Counted from the stretch's first letter, positions 10,588 through 22,639 are shown. The stretch: DNA of 64,000 nucleotides from Elephas maximus indicus (GCF_024166365.1 NC_064838.1:72432001-72496000), one strand, 5' to 3'. The notes: generated from the letters alone by a model not told the origin. Program-made: numbers and translations.

Positions 10588-11043
10588 ATGGGAGTGGAAT
10601 AGCAGAATACTGTTGACACCTTATATAGAGTTTAAATCATTTCTGGTTATCTTTTGGGAGAATGTCCCCTCAGTTTTGTACTTAAAGGAATTGACAATTC
10701 TCTGTCTTTTTTTTTTTTTTTTGTATGTAATTTGTAGACAGGAACACCAGTCTCCACAGGAGATTTCTTTTTCTTTTATCCTTTTATTTCATTTAATCCC
10801 CTTGAGTCTTTTATGAGCAAACTGATAAAACTGTGGCAATTGTGGAATTTTGTGCACAATTGCAAGCATAGTTATTCTTTGTTATGAAAAGTGGGTTCCT
10901 GTAATCTGAGAGCTTTCCTAAAATATCCTTCCTTTCGAGAATAATGTTTTCATTTAGGTTTAAATATTTACGGAAAAAACTTCAGAAAAATTCTATTAGA
11001 AAGAGTATTCTAATTGAATTATCTGTAATAACCACGTCCTGTG
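10588..11043. other. Unassigned intergenic sequence
   Basis: It holds a T16 tract near 10708-10723 and otherwise ordinary sequence. No gene, RNA or repeat family is recognised. Confidence 0.4.
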
Positions 11044-11224
11044 ATTTTTGTGGAAACCCTGGTGGCGCAGTAGTTAAGAGCTATGGCTGCTAGCCAAAAA
11101 AAGTCAACAGTTCAAATCCATCAGGTGCTCCTCAGAAACCATATGGGGCAGTTAGTTCTACTCTGTCCTATAGGATCACTGTGAGTTGGAGCTGACCCAA
11201 TGGCAAGGGGTTTCATTTTGGTTT
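11044..11224 (+). mobile_element. AfroSINE
   Basis: GGAAACCCTGGTGGCGCAGT head, box A-like TAGTTAAGAGCTATGG, box B-like AGTTCAAATCCATC, CTACTCTGTCCTATAGG middle, and a tail GTGAGTTGGAGCTGACCCAA ending in a TTTCATTTTGGTTT run. Confidence 0.9.
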
Positions 11225-12157
11225 CAGGTGATTTTTGTAGTGTATGTGAAATTGCATATACTTTCCAAATTGCCCCTCTGATTCAAATTGTGCTTAAGAA
11301 GAGCATTGTAATTAAACTTCTTATTTAAATAATTGAATGCTTTTCTATTTGACTTTTTTTTATACCATATACCCTTGGGGAGAAAGAACATCAATATACT
11401 CTGCATACAGTAAGTCACTTGTAATTTGGAATAAATATCTAGGTAATAAAGGCAATTCTACGAATACAGTGGTAATTAACATTGACATCACAGACATCAT
11501 ATATTTTCTATCTTCATGTAGAAGCAGCACTCAAACCTGCCTGATTATGCAAGGGTGGATATAAATTTGGCATGATAGATCTGATTCTTACTCTATGCAA
11601 TTGTGGTCCTTCAGAAAATTTTGAAGAGTAAAAATAGCACCTATTTTGCAGATTCTTAAGAAACCATTGTGTAGACTTGTCCTCTAGCAACATAATGTCA
11701 GCAAAAACTGTCTGCCTCTTAGAAAGCCCTCCTACTGACTGAATGTGGAGTTACATTGGGAGTAGAAGTGATGACAGTGCTGATACATATTCTTGGTAAA
11801 TAAACACTTGTAATCACTCAGCTTATAGTCTTTTCAGTAGTCAAGGAATAAAACAAAAACATCTACTCAATTTGACTTCAGAATTTGAGATTTACAAAAA
11901 TCAAAAGTTGAAACCTGTCTGCCTATCTATCTAATCTATTTTCCAAAGAAAGTATAAATCCAAAAATAGATATAAAATATTGGGGGAAAAAAACACTTGA
12001 AAATTGGAGCACCTTAGCCTGTTGTAGCTATAGATTGTTATAGCAACTTAGACTGTTAATAGCTATCATTGTAAACTCACAACTGTCATCGGAAAGTAGA
12101 TATTTTGTCACATTAAGCAGAGTGAGTAAAATTGAATTTCAGGAAAAACTAAAAAAA
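11225..12157. other. Unassigned intergenic sequence
   Basis: About 0.9 kb of AT-rich sequence without a convincing reading frame, RNA gene or repeat that I can name. Confidence 0.4.
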
Positions 12158-12318
12158 TCCTCCCATGTTGATGGCACAGTGGTTAAGTGCTCAGCTGCTA
12201 ACCAAAATAAGTAGTTTGAATCGACCAATCGCATGTTGGAAACCGTATGGGACATATGCTCTGTCCAATAAGGTAACCCATGAGTTGGAATCAACTTGAC
12301 GGCAACAGGTTTGATTTT
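12158..12318 (+). mobile_element. AfroSINE, diverged
   Basis: GATGGCACAGTGGTTAAGTG head, AGTTTGAATCGACCAATCG box B region, and tail CATGAGTTGGAATCAACTTG. It is more diverged than neighbouring copies. Confidence 0.83.
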
Positions 12319-12444
12319 TGGATGCAGGAATAAAAAGAAATATTTTATTTAACTGGGATAACAGATTAAAAACCTAGTGTAATGACATAAAAAATGCATA
12401 AAGTAATTATTTTTACAAATACCCCTATCTAAATACCATATTAC

Positions 12445-12613
12445 CAAACCAAACCAAACCCGTTGGCTTTGAGTCAATATGGACCCATAGCTAACCTGTA
12501 GAAGAGAAGTAGAACTGCCCCATCGGGTTTCCAAGGAGTGACTGGTGGTTTTGAACTGCTGACTTTTTGGTTAGCAGCCTGAGTTCTTAACCACTGTGAC
12601 ACCAGGGCTGCTA
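12445..12613 (-). mobile_element. AfroSINE
   Basis: Minus-strand copy. The tail is at the left (CCAAACCAAACCCGTTGGCT) and the head at the right (TTAACCACTGTGACACCAGG). About 50 bp of plain sequence separates it from the L1 at 12662. Confidence 0.88.
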
Positions 12614-12661
12614 AATACCATATGAGACCTATAAAATACCTTTGACTTTAAATAGGTCAAT

Positions 12662-14283
12662 GATGAGGACTTCCAGCCAACATGGCACCCTAGCCAGAAA
12701 CACCTCGCCATCCCTCCACAACAAAGACCCAACAAACTAAATAAAACAGAGACAAACATCATTCCTGGACCCCAAAGTGTCAAATGAAGAGCTAAAGAAC
12801 TCAGCCAAGCACCAAATGGAATAAGAAACTGACAGAGGACTGAGAATGAGGAGAGATATTTGCCGAGAATCCTTATCAGCTAATGCAGCATGGATTGGCC
12901 CTCTTGGACTCCTGTCGGAGATTGGCTAACAGGGAGCATGGGAAAGCAGCTTCATGGAGCTCCTAGCAGGAGATAGAGCACCTGGTAACCAGCGATACAT
13001 GCTTTCCTGCCCCCCATCATCTCCCCATTACTCTACTCCCCACTACTCTACCTCCAAACTTCCTGACTGGCTGTGGTGGCTTGGACAGCTGGGAAGTGCA
13101 GCGTCTGCAGTGAGTACAGGAAAGCAGCTTCATTAAGTTGCCAGCAAGAGGCAGAGGACCTGATAAGGAGTTATATATCTTTCCTAATCCCCACCCTTCT
13201 TCCCCTGCCCCTTCAGCCTCCTCTGCTTCCTGCCAGCTGCAGTCTTTTGGCCAGGAGGCAACTGCTTCAGCCCCAGGATGCTTGGGTTCGCCCCATCCAC
13301 ACTGGCCAGTTCCCTGAGCTGGGTTGCTACTTTCAGTCTCTTTTGGTTTCTTCCATGCCTCCTACCACCTCCCCCTCATTTATCTTGAACACTTGGCTCC
13401 GTGTGCCATCTTTGCTTCTTCTTGAAGGGCTTTGAAGCCCCACTCAACTGGGGATCCACTCCCCTGGCCTAAGGCACCACACTGGTGGGATCCCTGGGGC
13501 TTTTCTTTTCTTTCCTTTTTTAAAATTTGCTTGCTTTCTTTCTCTTTTCACACTTTGGAGCCCTTTCTTGCTGGGCTGGACTGCACAGCCTAGGAGACAC
13601 TCCCCCAATCTGCATAGCTGAGTAGGCAGGATGCCTGGGGGAATTTCTTTTTTTTCTTCTTTTTCCTTCTACCTTTTTCCCTTTCTGTCTCTCTTCATTT
13701 CTCAGTTCTCATCTGTGTATACTTACCTTCTTTTCCTGTCTCCTGAATACTTGATGCTATGTGACATCTATACCCCCTCTAGCCAGGCTATACTGTGCAA
13801 ACTGGGACACTTCCCCCATCTTCACGGAGACACAGAAGGGACACCTGAGGGCTTTTGTTTTCCAAATTTTTGTCTAGTTTTTTTCTTCTTTTTCTCTTTT
13901 TCTTTTCTTTTTGCTGCTCTCCATTTCGTGGATTCTCATCTCTCCACTCCAACAGCAAGCTCCCTTTGCACTCTTTTGTTGTTGTTGTGTTTTTTTCCCC
14001 TTTTGGCTCCTTTTTCTCTCTCCTCTTTTCCATACCCATGCTAGCTCTGCACACCACAACCTCCTCCGTTTCCTACCTACCTGCACTGTGCACTAAACAT
14101 CACACCTCTGAGTACCACAGTCATGGCCTACTGGAACGTGCCCAGCACTGATTCCTGGCCCTCCCTGTTGGCTCTATGTGTGCCACAAACCCATCCCAGG
14201 CCCTCCCCTTCAGCTGCACTTGCCCTGCTGCACTGTACCTGAGTGACTAACCCCACCCATTAGACAAGTAGGCGAAAAGTATC
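12662..14283 (+). mobile_element. Old L1: 5' UTR, repetitive and pyrimidine-rich
   Basis: It starts near GACTTCCAGCCAACATGGCA, the kind of start seen in mammalian L1 5' UTRs and in the L1 at 59083. It contains a diverged tandem unit: GGAAAGCAGCTTCAT occurs at 12941 and 13119, 178 bp apart, with related downstream text (GCAGGAGATAGAGCACC and GCAAGAGGCAGAGGACC). Long CT tracts (13500-14040) create several spurious open frames on both strands. Confidence 0.78.
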
Positions 14284-15062
14284 ATGAGTACAGATGAGAA
14301 AACAAAGAAGGCAAAGTGCACCTGCTCAAACATAACCAAATAAAACTGTAAGACAAAACAAACAAATCAAGAAACAAAGAAAATAACTACTGAATGTCCT
14401 GAAGACAGCAGACAATATCAAAACATTAAAAAAGAGAAGATCATTCCAGTAGGTATCCAAAATAAAACACCAGATGACTTTTCAGTAGAAGAAAAGACAC
14501 TAGAACTACCTGACAGGGAATTCAAATCTCTAATATTCACAGCTATCCAAGAGTTGAAGCAAAAAAAAAGACAAAAATGAGGAAAAATACACAACTTTAT
14601 GGAAAAAGCAGACAAATTCATGGAAAATACAGACAAAAAAATGGAAGAATTCAGGAAAGTAATACAGGAACAAAATGCCAAAATAGATTGACAACTAGAA
14701 GTCATGCAAACACATCAATTAGAAATCCAAAAGATAAACAACAAGATTTCAGAAATGAACAGTGTCATAGAAGGTGTGAAATGATGGAAAACAGGATTAG
14801 TGAAATTGAAGACAAACACTTGGATATAACTTTGAGGAAAAATCAGAAAAAAGAATGAAGAAAAATGAGGAAACCCTGAGAATTATGTGGGATATAATTA
14901 AAAGCAAAAATTTGCAAGTGATTGGACTTCCAGAACAGGGAGAGAAAATAGAAGCCACCGAGAGGATATGATGGTGAAATTAGGACATTTCCACATAAAC
15001 AGAAATTAAGGGAATATGTAAAAACTAAACTTACGAGAGTTATTAAAGGGAGTCCTTTGGCC
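14284..15062 (+). pseudogene. Old L1 ORF1 relic (nucleic-acid-binding protein)
   Basis: ORF1 encodes the RNA-binding trimeric protein of the L1 ribonucleoprotein. A start-like ATG sits at 14284 (MSTDEKTKKAKC). The text then carries several stops and frameshifts through a charged, coiled-coil-like stretch (14540-14870) and the start of the central domain (NEETLRIMWDIIKS-like, about 14863-14910). After about 14960 the middle is deleted, and only a C-terminal trace (KLREYVKTK, about 15000-15030) remains. Compared with the ORF1 relic at 53845-54856, about 200 bp of the RRM and C-terminal domain are missing. It is not functional. Confidence 0.72.
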
Positions 15063-15515
15063 TGAGAACAAACAACAGCAGACCACAGCCTGAATCTAGG
15101 ACACAAGATTGTACCAGCCAGACACCAGTGTAGGAAATGAACTCTCAAGGACTATCCAAAACCAAAAGAATTACCACAGGGAGCCAGAGAAGTTAATCTG
15201 TAAATGACAACAACATCAGAACAATACAAGAGGGGAAAAATGGTGTAGGTATAGAGTTTTCTAATGGAGAGGAAGGCAAGGTGATACCAAGAAATAATAG
15301 GCTTGTTCAAACCTAGGAAGATAAGGGTAAATTTCAAGGTAACCACAAAGAAAATTAATAAACCTACTCATCAAAATAAAGAAGAAAAATAAAGTCTCAA
15401 TAAAAACAAAATCTACAAAAACAAATGAAAATAAAAACCACAAACAAAAGGAACTCAGCACAGGAGAGTAAGAGGAACAAAGAAAATGTTAGCACCAGAA
15501 AAAAAGCACTACAAC

Positions 15516-16513
15516 ATGACAGCAATAATTGCACACCTGTCAATAATTACACTGCATGTAAATGGCCTAAATGCACCCATAAAGAGACACTGCGTAACAG
15601 AATTGATGGAAAAAAAAAAAAAAAAAAAAAAACAGGATCCATCAATATACTGTCTACAAGAGGCACACCTTAGAAACAAAGATGTAAATTTATTAAAAAT
15701 CAAAGGGCGGAAAAAATATATTAAGCAAATAACTACCGAAACACAGCAGTATTGGCAATACTAATCTCAGATAAGAGATAAGATAGACTTTAAAATAAAT
15801 TCTACCATGAAAGACAAAGAAAGGCACTATATAATGAGTAAAGGGACAATCCATCATGAAGACTTAACCATAATAAACATCTATGCACCCAATGACAGGG
15901 CTCCGAAATACACAAAACAAACTCTAACAGCACTGAAAAGAGAAATTGGCAGTTCCACAATAATAGTAGGAGCCTTCAACACACCACTCTCGATAAAGGA
16001 CAGAAGATGTAGAAAGAAACTCAAGAAAAATACACAATCAGCCAACTTGACTGCCTAGACATATATAGAACACTCTACCCAATAGCTGCAAAGTACACAT
16101 TCTTTTCCAATGTATAGGGAACGTTCTCCAGAATAGACCATATCTTAGACCACAGAGCAACCCTCAACAAAATCCAAAACATTGAGATAATACAAAGTAT
16201 CTTCTCTGACCACAATGTCATCCAAGTAGAAATTAAGAAGAGGAAGAAGAGGAAAAAAATCAATTACATTCCTAGGTTTGAACCTGCTTAAAAACCACTG
16301 GGTAATGGAATAAATCAGAGATGAAGTAAAAAATTCCTAGAATCAAACGAGGATGAAAAGACATCATACCGAAGCCTTTGGGAGACAGCAGAGGCAGTCC
16401 TCAGAGGTCAATTTATAGCAAGAGATACACACATCAAAAAAGAAGAATGGGACAAAATCAAAACATTAGCTACAGAACTTGAACAAAGAGAAGAGCAAAA
16501 AAAAAAAAAAAAG
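15516..16513 (+). pseudogene. Old L1 ORF2 relic, endonuclease part only
   Basis: ORF2 encodes endonuclease plus reverse transcriptase. The relic starts with ATG at 15516 and shows the APE-type endonuclease in broken frames: VNGLNAPIK, then CLQEAHLRNKDVN, SKGTIHHEDLTIINIYAPND (frame 15807-16058) and IIVGAFNTPLS, where the usual catalytic Asp of GDFN has become Ala. An A22 tract (15608-15629) breaks the frame. The copy stops at an A17 tract at 16497-16513, before the reverse transcriptase, so the 3' two-thirds of ORF2 and the 3' UTR are absent. It may be a prematurely polyadenylated insertion. Dead copy. Confidence 0.82.
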
Positions 16514-17661
16514 GTGAATGTTAGGATAACACTTCAACATCTTCATTCAGTTAAAAGCTCTTTTCCACCATAGATGTATATATACAAGACAATCATCTAC
16601 TGAACATAATGTATCCAATAAGCAATTTAGCAAACAGTGGCCCTGTTCATCTGTAGAGAAAAGACTTACTTATGGATTTAAGAACAATTACGTTGAGTGA
16701 CAAAAACGATAGTTAGGATTGTAAGTTGACTGTTTACCATCACTTCTGTACTTGTCTTTGACTAACAGAAGAATTTAATTCAATTCTTTACTCATTAAAA
16801 TCACTCTCCTACTAAGAAGACAAAATTATTTATTATGGTCTGCATAAACAGGAAAAATGTACTATTTAAGAATTTATTAACTATCTGAATCTAACACAAC
16901 AATCAAGTCACAAAATGCCTGATTTGTTTGTTTCTCCTAAAAGCTGTATTTCTTTCCTCAATGCCTTTAGACTTTTTTGAAATTAGTAAATGCATCTTGA
17001 ACGTATTTCAAAATGATGAGTTTAAATGCAACATTTTCAAAAAGCCTGATGATTTGGAAGCAGAAAAAAATAATAAAGGAAATAAGTCAAAGAATAATGA
17101 AGTGGTTCTGCATTGGAGCCAAGTAATTAAAGGCATATGCTAAAGAATTTTAATCACACTTAGGGAAATCATGTAATAGCTGATATTACTGTATGTTTCA
17201 TAGATTTGAAAAAGTCTTTTCACAAGGTAAAAAATACTGAACATGCATAATAAATTGACACTGGCAAAACTGTCTAGATTTTATAAGAATTTATGCAATC
17301 ACTAATAAACATACACAGAAAATACATCTTAAATAATACTTGGACTCTCTTTATTTAGAGTGTTTAAGCAGAATTCAGATCATTTAGATTTAAATTACCT
17401 TTCAAGCCTAAAAGGGGAAAAGAATAACTTGCTATAGTAATATGTAAAACTTTAATGTATAAAGTCAATTATAAGATTATCTTAGTTTGTTCTGTACTAT
17501 AATTTTAGGTATCATCTGCCTTGTTAAACTGCAACAAATATTTACACTTGTTTATATTTCTGGATATCAGATTTTTTTCTTGATGGTAACTTTAAAAAAC
17601 TACTGTTATTTCTGCTTTTAGAGTTTATTTCAATGTCCATTTAATAGGTCTCAAATCTGAA
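16514..17661. other. Unassigned sequence upstream of OR pseudogene A
   Basis: AT-rich, no recognisable repeat or exon. It would contain the 5' UTR exon(s) and promoter of the former OR gene if those survive, but I cannot point to them. Confidence 0.4.
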
Positions 17662-18570
17662 ATGAGAACCAGGGAGACAGAGCTCATTCTCTTGAGACTG
17701 ACGGATGACCCACAGTCGCAAACTGTAGTTTTTATATTTTTCTTTCTCAACTACATTTTGAGTGTGACAGGGAATTTATCCATCATCCTCCTCAGCTTGC
17801 TGGATCCTCTCCTCGAGACTCCAATGTATTTCTTCCTCTGAAATTTCTCCTTGGAAATCTTGTTGACAACAATCTGCATTCCTAGATTCCTGACAACCAT
17901 TGTGACTAAAAACAAAATCATTTCCTACGATGGTTGTGTATCTCAATTATACTTTTTTCTTTTATTAGGAGATGTATAGTTTTTCCTTCTGGCTGCCATG
18001 TAGCTATCTGCAAACTCCTGCATTATTCAGTCGTTATGAGCAGCAAAGTGTGCTACCAACTTGTACTCAGTTCATGGTCATCTGGCTTTCTGAATATCTA
18101 TCTTTCCACCACTGGTCTTGGGACTGAAATTGTAATTCTGTGTTTCCAATGTAATGGATTGTTTCATATGTAACACTTCTCCACTCTTGCAGGTGTCTTG
18201 CAAAGGCACTGTCTTCCTAGAATTGGCTTCGTTTGCTTCAGCAGGTATAACACTTGTGGTCACATTGCTGTTAGTGATTTTTTTCCAGTACACATATAAT
18301 CAAGACCCTTCTAAAAATCCCCTCTGCTCAGAAAAGAACAAAAGCTTTTTCTACTTGTTCTTCCCACACGATTGTAGTCTCCCTTACAGGTAGCTGCATC
18401 TTTACTTACTTGAAGCAATCAGCAAAAGAAAGTGTGACTTTATCTAAAGGTGGAGCTGATATCTATATGTCAGTTGCCCCTTTATTAAACCCCTTTGTTT
18501 ATACCCACAGCAAGTGAAACAAGCTTTCAAGGATACACTGAGAAAGATTTTCATTTTTTTCAAAAAATGA
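17662..18570 (+). pseudogene. Olfactory receptor pseudogene A (OR6C-like)
   Basis: A single-exon class A GPCR of the olfactory receptor family, which would bind odorants in olfactory neuron cilia. It starts at ATG 17662 (MRTRETELILLRLTDDPQ). TM1 (SVTGNLSIILLSLLDP) and the PMYFFL motif before TM2 are clear. TM3 is reached with [11 protein letters not shown]. Then the key MAYDRY region is lost: the text reads FLLAAM, stop, SAN. Lesions include TGA after PMYFFL (near 17839), a stop before the TM3 end, TAG in place of the DRY segment, several frameshifts, and a deletion in the TM7 end, where NPFVYT runs straight into QQVKQAFKD without the usual LRN. The length would be about 300 codons, normal for the family. 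The subfamily call rests on resemblance of the N-terminus and the C-terminal KQAFKD. No function is possible. Confidence 0.86.
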
Positions 18571-19334
18571 AGAAATACTTTAAAAATCTTGATGTAAACA
18601 TTGAGTAAAGGTTATTGCTCCTATGTTCATGTTTACTTAATCTATTCTTTCACTTACTTAACATTCTTACAACATTTTAGACAAATATCTCAGGATGATT
18701 CACACTTTCCTACTTCTCTTTATGATTATTACTTCTTGCAGTGCCATAGAATTATTCCTTCAAGTTTTCAAGATAAATTTAAATACCTTTTATTTCCCAA
18801 GACATGGAACTCACCGTCACTAAAAAGAAAAAAAAATTAAATTATATACTCGTATATCCCATAATCAATTTGCCTGGATAAGTGTAGTTAGTTAACATCC
18901 ATTTATTATAGATAAGCTCATCTGTTTCTACATTAGTCATAATTTCTGTTCTCATTAGGATGATACAGTTTACTGTGGGGCAGAGAAATAAAGAAACCAA
19001 AATTATTAAAGAGTGCAATTTCTTTTATGACAGAGCTATATACAGAATTGTGTGATCACAGCAATATTTTATTATTTTAGTGAATCAAGTTTCATTATTT
19101 TAGTGAATCAAGAATGCAGTTCAAAAAGAGGCAATTCTTGTGACAGTTGCAATATATAGAAAAAAGAGTAATAGGATGTTAAAGACATGTATATAATAAC
19201 ATACACACTGTTCAGGAGCACAGGAAGTAGTTCGAATATCACTAGCTACTATCACTATACTGATATTCAGGAGCATAGTCTGAGCCAGCCAGCCAGGGTA
19301 TAACTGCAGAATTATGTATAGGCATGGTGTCAAG
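18571..19334. other. Unassigned intergenic sequence
   Basis: No gene or named repeat is recognised. There is a short local direct repeat, TTTTAGTGAATCAAG, near 19075 and 19098. Confidence 0.4.
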
Positions 19335-19435
19335 TTTCTCAAACTCTTTGTTGCTGAATTTCTCCGTTTATGAAATAAACGTAATAACCGTTCTCACTTG
19401 ATAAGTTTGGGAATGAATTGAGGCAGTACAAAAAA
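19335..19435 (+). mobile_element. MIR fragment
   Basis: GTTTCTCAAACTCTTTGTTG, then a TTTATGAAATAAACGTAATAA segment and GGGAATGAATTGAGGCAGTA resemble the CORE and 3' part of the ancient mammalian MIR SINE. Highly diverged. Confidence 0.5.
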
Positions 19436-20149
19436 AGCAATTCTAGGTCAACACCTGGCCCTCAATGAGCTCTCGACAAGTGTTAGCTGCCCTTTGGGGG
19501 GAAAGTTTACCTTAGGTGGGATAAATTGTAACAAGAAAAAGAGACAGACTACAAATTTTAAAAGTGTAAGTGCACTGAAATGTACTGGAACTTAATCTGG
19601 TAGGTGTACAGTCCCCAAAATTTAGTGTGAACAGAGTAGTGAGATGCAAATTCTTTGTGTCTCATACCTAAACCAACTTTAAAACCACATGGAATATTCT
19701 AGAAAAATGAACCGTGGGTGATTCTGAGGCAGATATTCATATAAGCGTTTCCTCTTTTAATCTAAGCATCTATGTGATGAGATATTTATCTTATATGGAT
19801 TGCTCTGTCAAATGCGCTGAGAATGGATTTTTAGATGTTTAGAGTTAGGAAGACAAGTTAGAGTGCCAATAATTTAAGCTAAATGAGATATTTTAAGAGT
19901 TAAAAACACAATAGTGGGAGTGGATCAAAAGCTCCAGATGTGACCCCCAGATACATTTAGGAAAATGAACTGAGGGAAATTATTGAACGTTTCATATCTG
20001 GGATAAGTGAAAGAAGGTTGCAAGAAGCTTATAAAAAATGATTCTTCTTGGGCTCTCCCTGCTTTCCACTTCTGCACACAAGCACCCATATATTTAATAC
20101 CATTTAAAAAAGGAAGTTTTAACCCTATGGGGAGCAAGGGAGAATGAAT
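19436..20149. other. Unassigned intergenic sequence
   Basis: No recognisable gene, RNA or repeat family. Confidence 0.4.
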
Positions 20150-20675
20150 AAAACCAAAGATACAGGGGAAAAATTAGTCCAAAAGACTAATTGGCTACAA
20201 CTGCCACACCTTCCTCCAGCCTGAGTCTGGTGTCCGGCTACTACCACTGACTGCTCTGACAAAGATCACAGTAGAGGGTCCTGGGCAGAGCTGGAGAAAA
20301 ATGTAGAAAAATATGCTAACTCACAAAAAAGACCAGACTTACTAGCATGACAGAGATTGGAGAAACCCTGAGAATACAGCCCCTAGACACTTTGTAGCTC
20401 AGCACTGAAGTCAGTCCTGAGGTTCACCCTTCAGCCAAAGATTAGACAGACCCATAAAACAAAACAAGACTAAAGGGGCACGCCAGTCCAGGGGTAAGGA
20501 CTGAAAGGTAGGAGGGGAGAGAAAGCTGGTTGTATGGAATCCAAGGTCGAGAAGGGGAGAGTGTTCACATGTTAGGGGGTTGGTAACCAATGTCACAAAG
20601 CCATATGTGTACTAATTGTTTAATGAGAAACTAGTTTGTTCTGTTAACCTTCATCTGAAGTACAATAATAAAATA
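20150..20675 (+). mobile_element. L1 3' end (3' UTR), older subfamily
   Basis: It shares 3' UTR text with 23697-24905 and 62780-63465: GAAAAATGTAGAAAAATATG, CACAAAAAAGACCAGACTTA, CCTTCAGCCAAAGATTAGAC, GTTGGTAACCAATGTCACAA. It ends in GTACAATAATAAAATAAAA. It is 5'-truncated with no ORF2. Confidence 0.85.
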
Positions 20676-21611
20676 AAATGAAAATATATAGGGAAGTTTT
20701 ATTAATATACTTTGAAATTTAAAAAAATCACCTATAAAACTTATGGATTCTGTATGGGATATAATTTGCCATATAAGTGAATAACTCATTAGGCGAATGG
20801 TGGTGTAACTATTATATATGTGACCCTGAATATAAATCATTTAACTTCAGATTTGTGTTCAAATTAGTTTTGCAAACTTTCAAAGGGAGAATTTTGAGTA
20901 ATCTAATTTTCCTTGGTAGATATGGTGTAAGGGCACATGATTATTTCAAGGCCTTGAGAGCCTCCATCCACATAGATTTTGTTTCCTCGACAAGCTCTTA
21001 AATAAAAAAAAAAACAACAACAACAACTAGAATCTTATCAGATATATGATTTGCTGGTGGAATTTTTATTTTCTTGATAGTGTCCTTAGATGCAGAAAAA
21101 CCTTTCTAATAGATGAAGAAAAGAAAATCCTTCCTTTTAACATCTAAAGAAGTAGTTTGTATGACAATATTTTTTCAAAAAATAAGTGGACAGAGATATA
21201 TTGCATATTACTGAAATTAAGACACTATCTGAATTAGTTTAAGTGAAGATGCTAACTATAACCTTCACAGATATTTCTAAGAAAATAATTTAAAATATAT
21301 ATTGTAAAAGATAAAAAAGTAAATTTAAAAATTCACTAGGAATATTGATTTAACAAAAAAGTAGCCAGGGATCAATAAATAGACTAACCGAAAAAGAACT
21401 AAGACACATAAAAAACAAATTGCAAGAAGTAAAAGGAAATATTATCTGTAATTAAATTTAAATAGTGGAACAGCCCAATTGAAAGATAGATGCTGGAAAA
21501 ATGCATTAAATAGAAAATATGACCCAAATAAAAACCAGTGTGCATAGACACACTTAAGATTTAAAGACACAAGTAGTTGTTCAAAAATAAAGGATGGTAA
21601 AATGTATGACC
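20676..21611. other. Unassigned AT-rich sequence
   Basis: It contains an A-rich run with CAA repeats (21001-21030). Nothing else is recognised. Confidence 0.4.
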
Positions 21612-22030
21612 TGTGTTATGAAATGAAAGTGTACCTGGAAATAAAGTTGAAGTCCTAACCCCTATACCTGTCATCGTGGCCTTGTTTGGGGAAATAAGGT
21701 TATTCTTTGAAGATATTATCAATTAAGTCATATCAGAGTAGAGAAGGTCCTAATCCTAATATCTTCTGAGAGGCATATTATACAAGGAGGGAACAGTTGG
21801 AGAGACAGACACACGGGCAAGAGAGATGCTATGTGAAGATGGAGGCCAATGCATCTGTAAGCAGCCAAGGAATGCCAAGGAATGCCAAGAAATGCAAGGG
21901 GCTACTAGAAGGTGAAAGTCAGGAGGCTGTTCCCCTAGAACCAAAAGAGAAAGTGTATAACCCTAAATTTGGAGAAGAACTGTGAGATAATAAATAAATT
22001 TGTTATGGCACCCCTAGGAAAATAAGATAC
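21612..22030 (+). mobile_element. MaLR-like LTR, diverged
   Basis: GTTGAAGTCCTAACCCCTAT near the 5' end and GAGATAATAAATAAATTTGT near the 3' end give the overall plan of a MaLR LTR. A short CCAAGGAATG duplication is present at 21867-21890. The ends are blurred and no target-site duplication was found. Confidence 0.45.
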
Positions 22031-22034
22031 CACA

Positions 22035-22080
22035 CAAGCAGTGCCAAAAGAGACTGGAATCAGCTACACTAATATCTGAC
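22035..22080 (+). mobile_element. L1 ORF2 endonuclease scrap, left of solo LTR
   Basis: The codons around GCTACACTAATATCTGAC match the ATLISD part of L1 ORF2. The same reading continues at 22561 after the solo LTR (DFKSK-like), so the LTR landed in an older L1 fragment. Confidence 0.6.
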
Positions 22081-22555
22081 TGTGACAGTTGAGATTGTGT
22101 GTCACCTTGGCTGGGCCATGATTCTCAGTGTTTACATGTGATCTGCCCCATGATGGAATCTGCTGTGAGTAGCCAGTCAGTTGAAAGGGAGTCCTTGGGC
22201 ATGTGGCCTGCATTTGAATATAAGCAGATGTTCAGGCTTTTGCCCTGTCTGGTATCCTACAGCTGCCTCCTGTTCACCTGACCTCTGATTCTTGGGACTT
22301 GAGCTAGCAGCTTATCAGCTGATCTTGGGATTTGTCAATCTTTACAGCCTGTGAGAAAGAGCCCTGCTCTCCGACCTGCCAATTTTGGGTTCACCAGCCC
22401 CTGTGGCTACAGGAATCAGGAGAAGCCTCTATTCTGATCCATGGACTTGGGACGTTCCAGCCTCTACAATCCCATGAGCCGTTTCCTTGATATAAATCTC
22501 TCTATATTTATATGCTTTACTGTTTTTGCTTCTCTAGAGAACCCAGGCTAAGACA
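22081..22555 (+). mobile_element. Solo LTR with perfect 5-bp target-site duplication
   Basis: It starts TGTGACAGTTGAG and ends AGGCTAAGACA, and is flanked on both sides by CTGAC (22076-22080 and 22556-22560). Length 475 bp. The 3' region includes CTTGATATAAATCTCTCTAT and TTCTCTAGAGAACCCAGGC. TG...CA ends and a 5-bp duplication are hallmarks of retroviral integrase. The family cannot be named by eye; an ERVL or MaLR type is likely. Confidence 0.82.
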
Positions 22556-22560
22556 CTGAC

Positions 22561-22625
22561 TATTAGACTTCAAGTAAAAACATGTTACCAGACACCAAGG
22601 ACATCTTAAAATTATAAAGGTGTTA
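22561..22625 (+). mobile_element. L1 ORF2 endonuclease scrap, right of solo LTR
   Basis: Continuation of the L1 fragment interrupted by the solo LTR, with GACTTCAAGTAAAAACATG and then GACATCTTAAAATTATAAAG. Confidence 0.55.
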
Positions 22626-22639
22626 ATATGTTGGGCAGA

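Noticed and set aside
13631-14151. Overlapping frames of 60-137 codons on both strands
   Set aside because: They are products of CT-rich L1 5' UTR sequence, with homopolymer-like translations (F/S/L or K/E/R).
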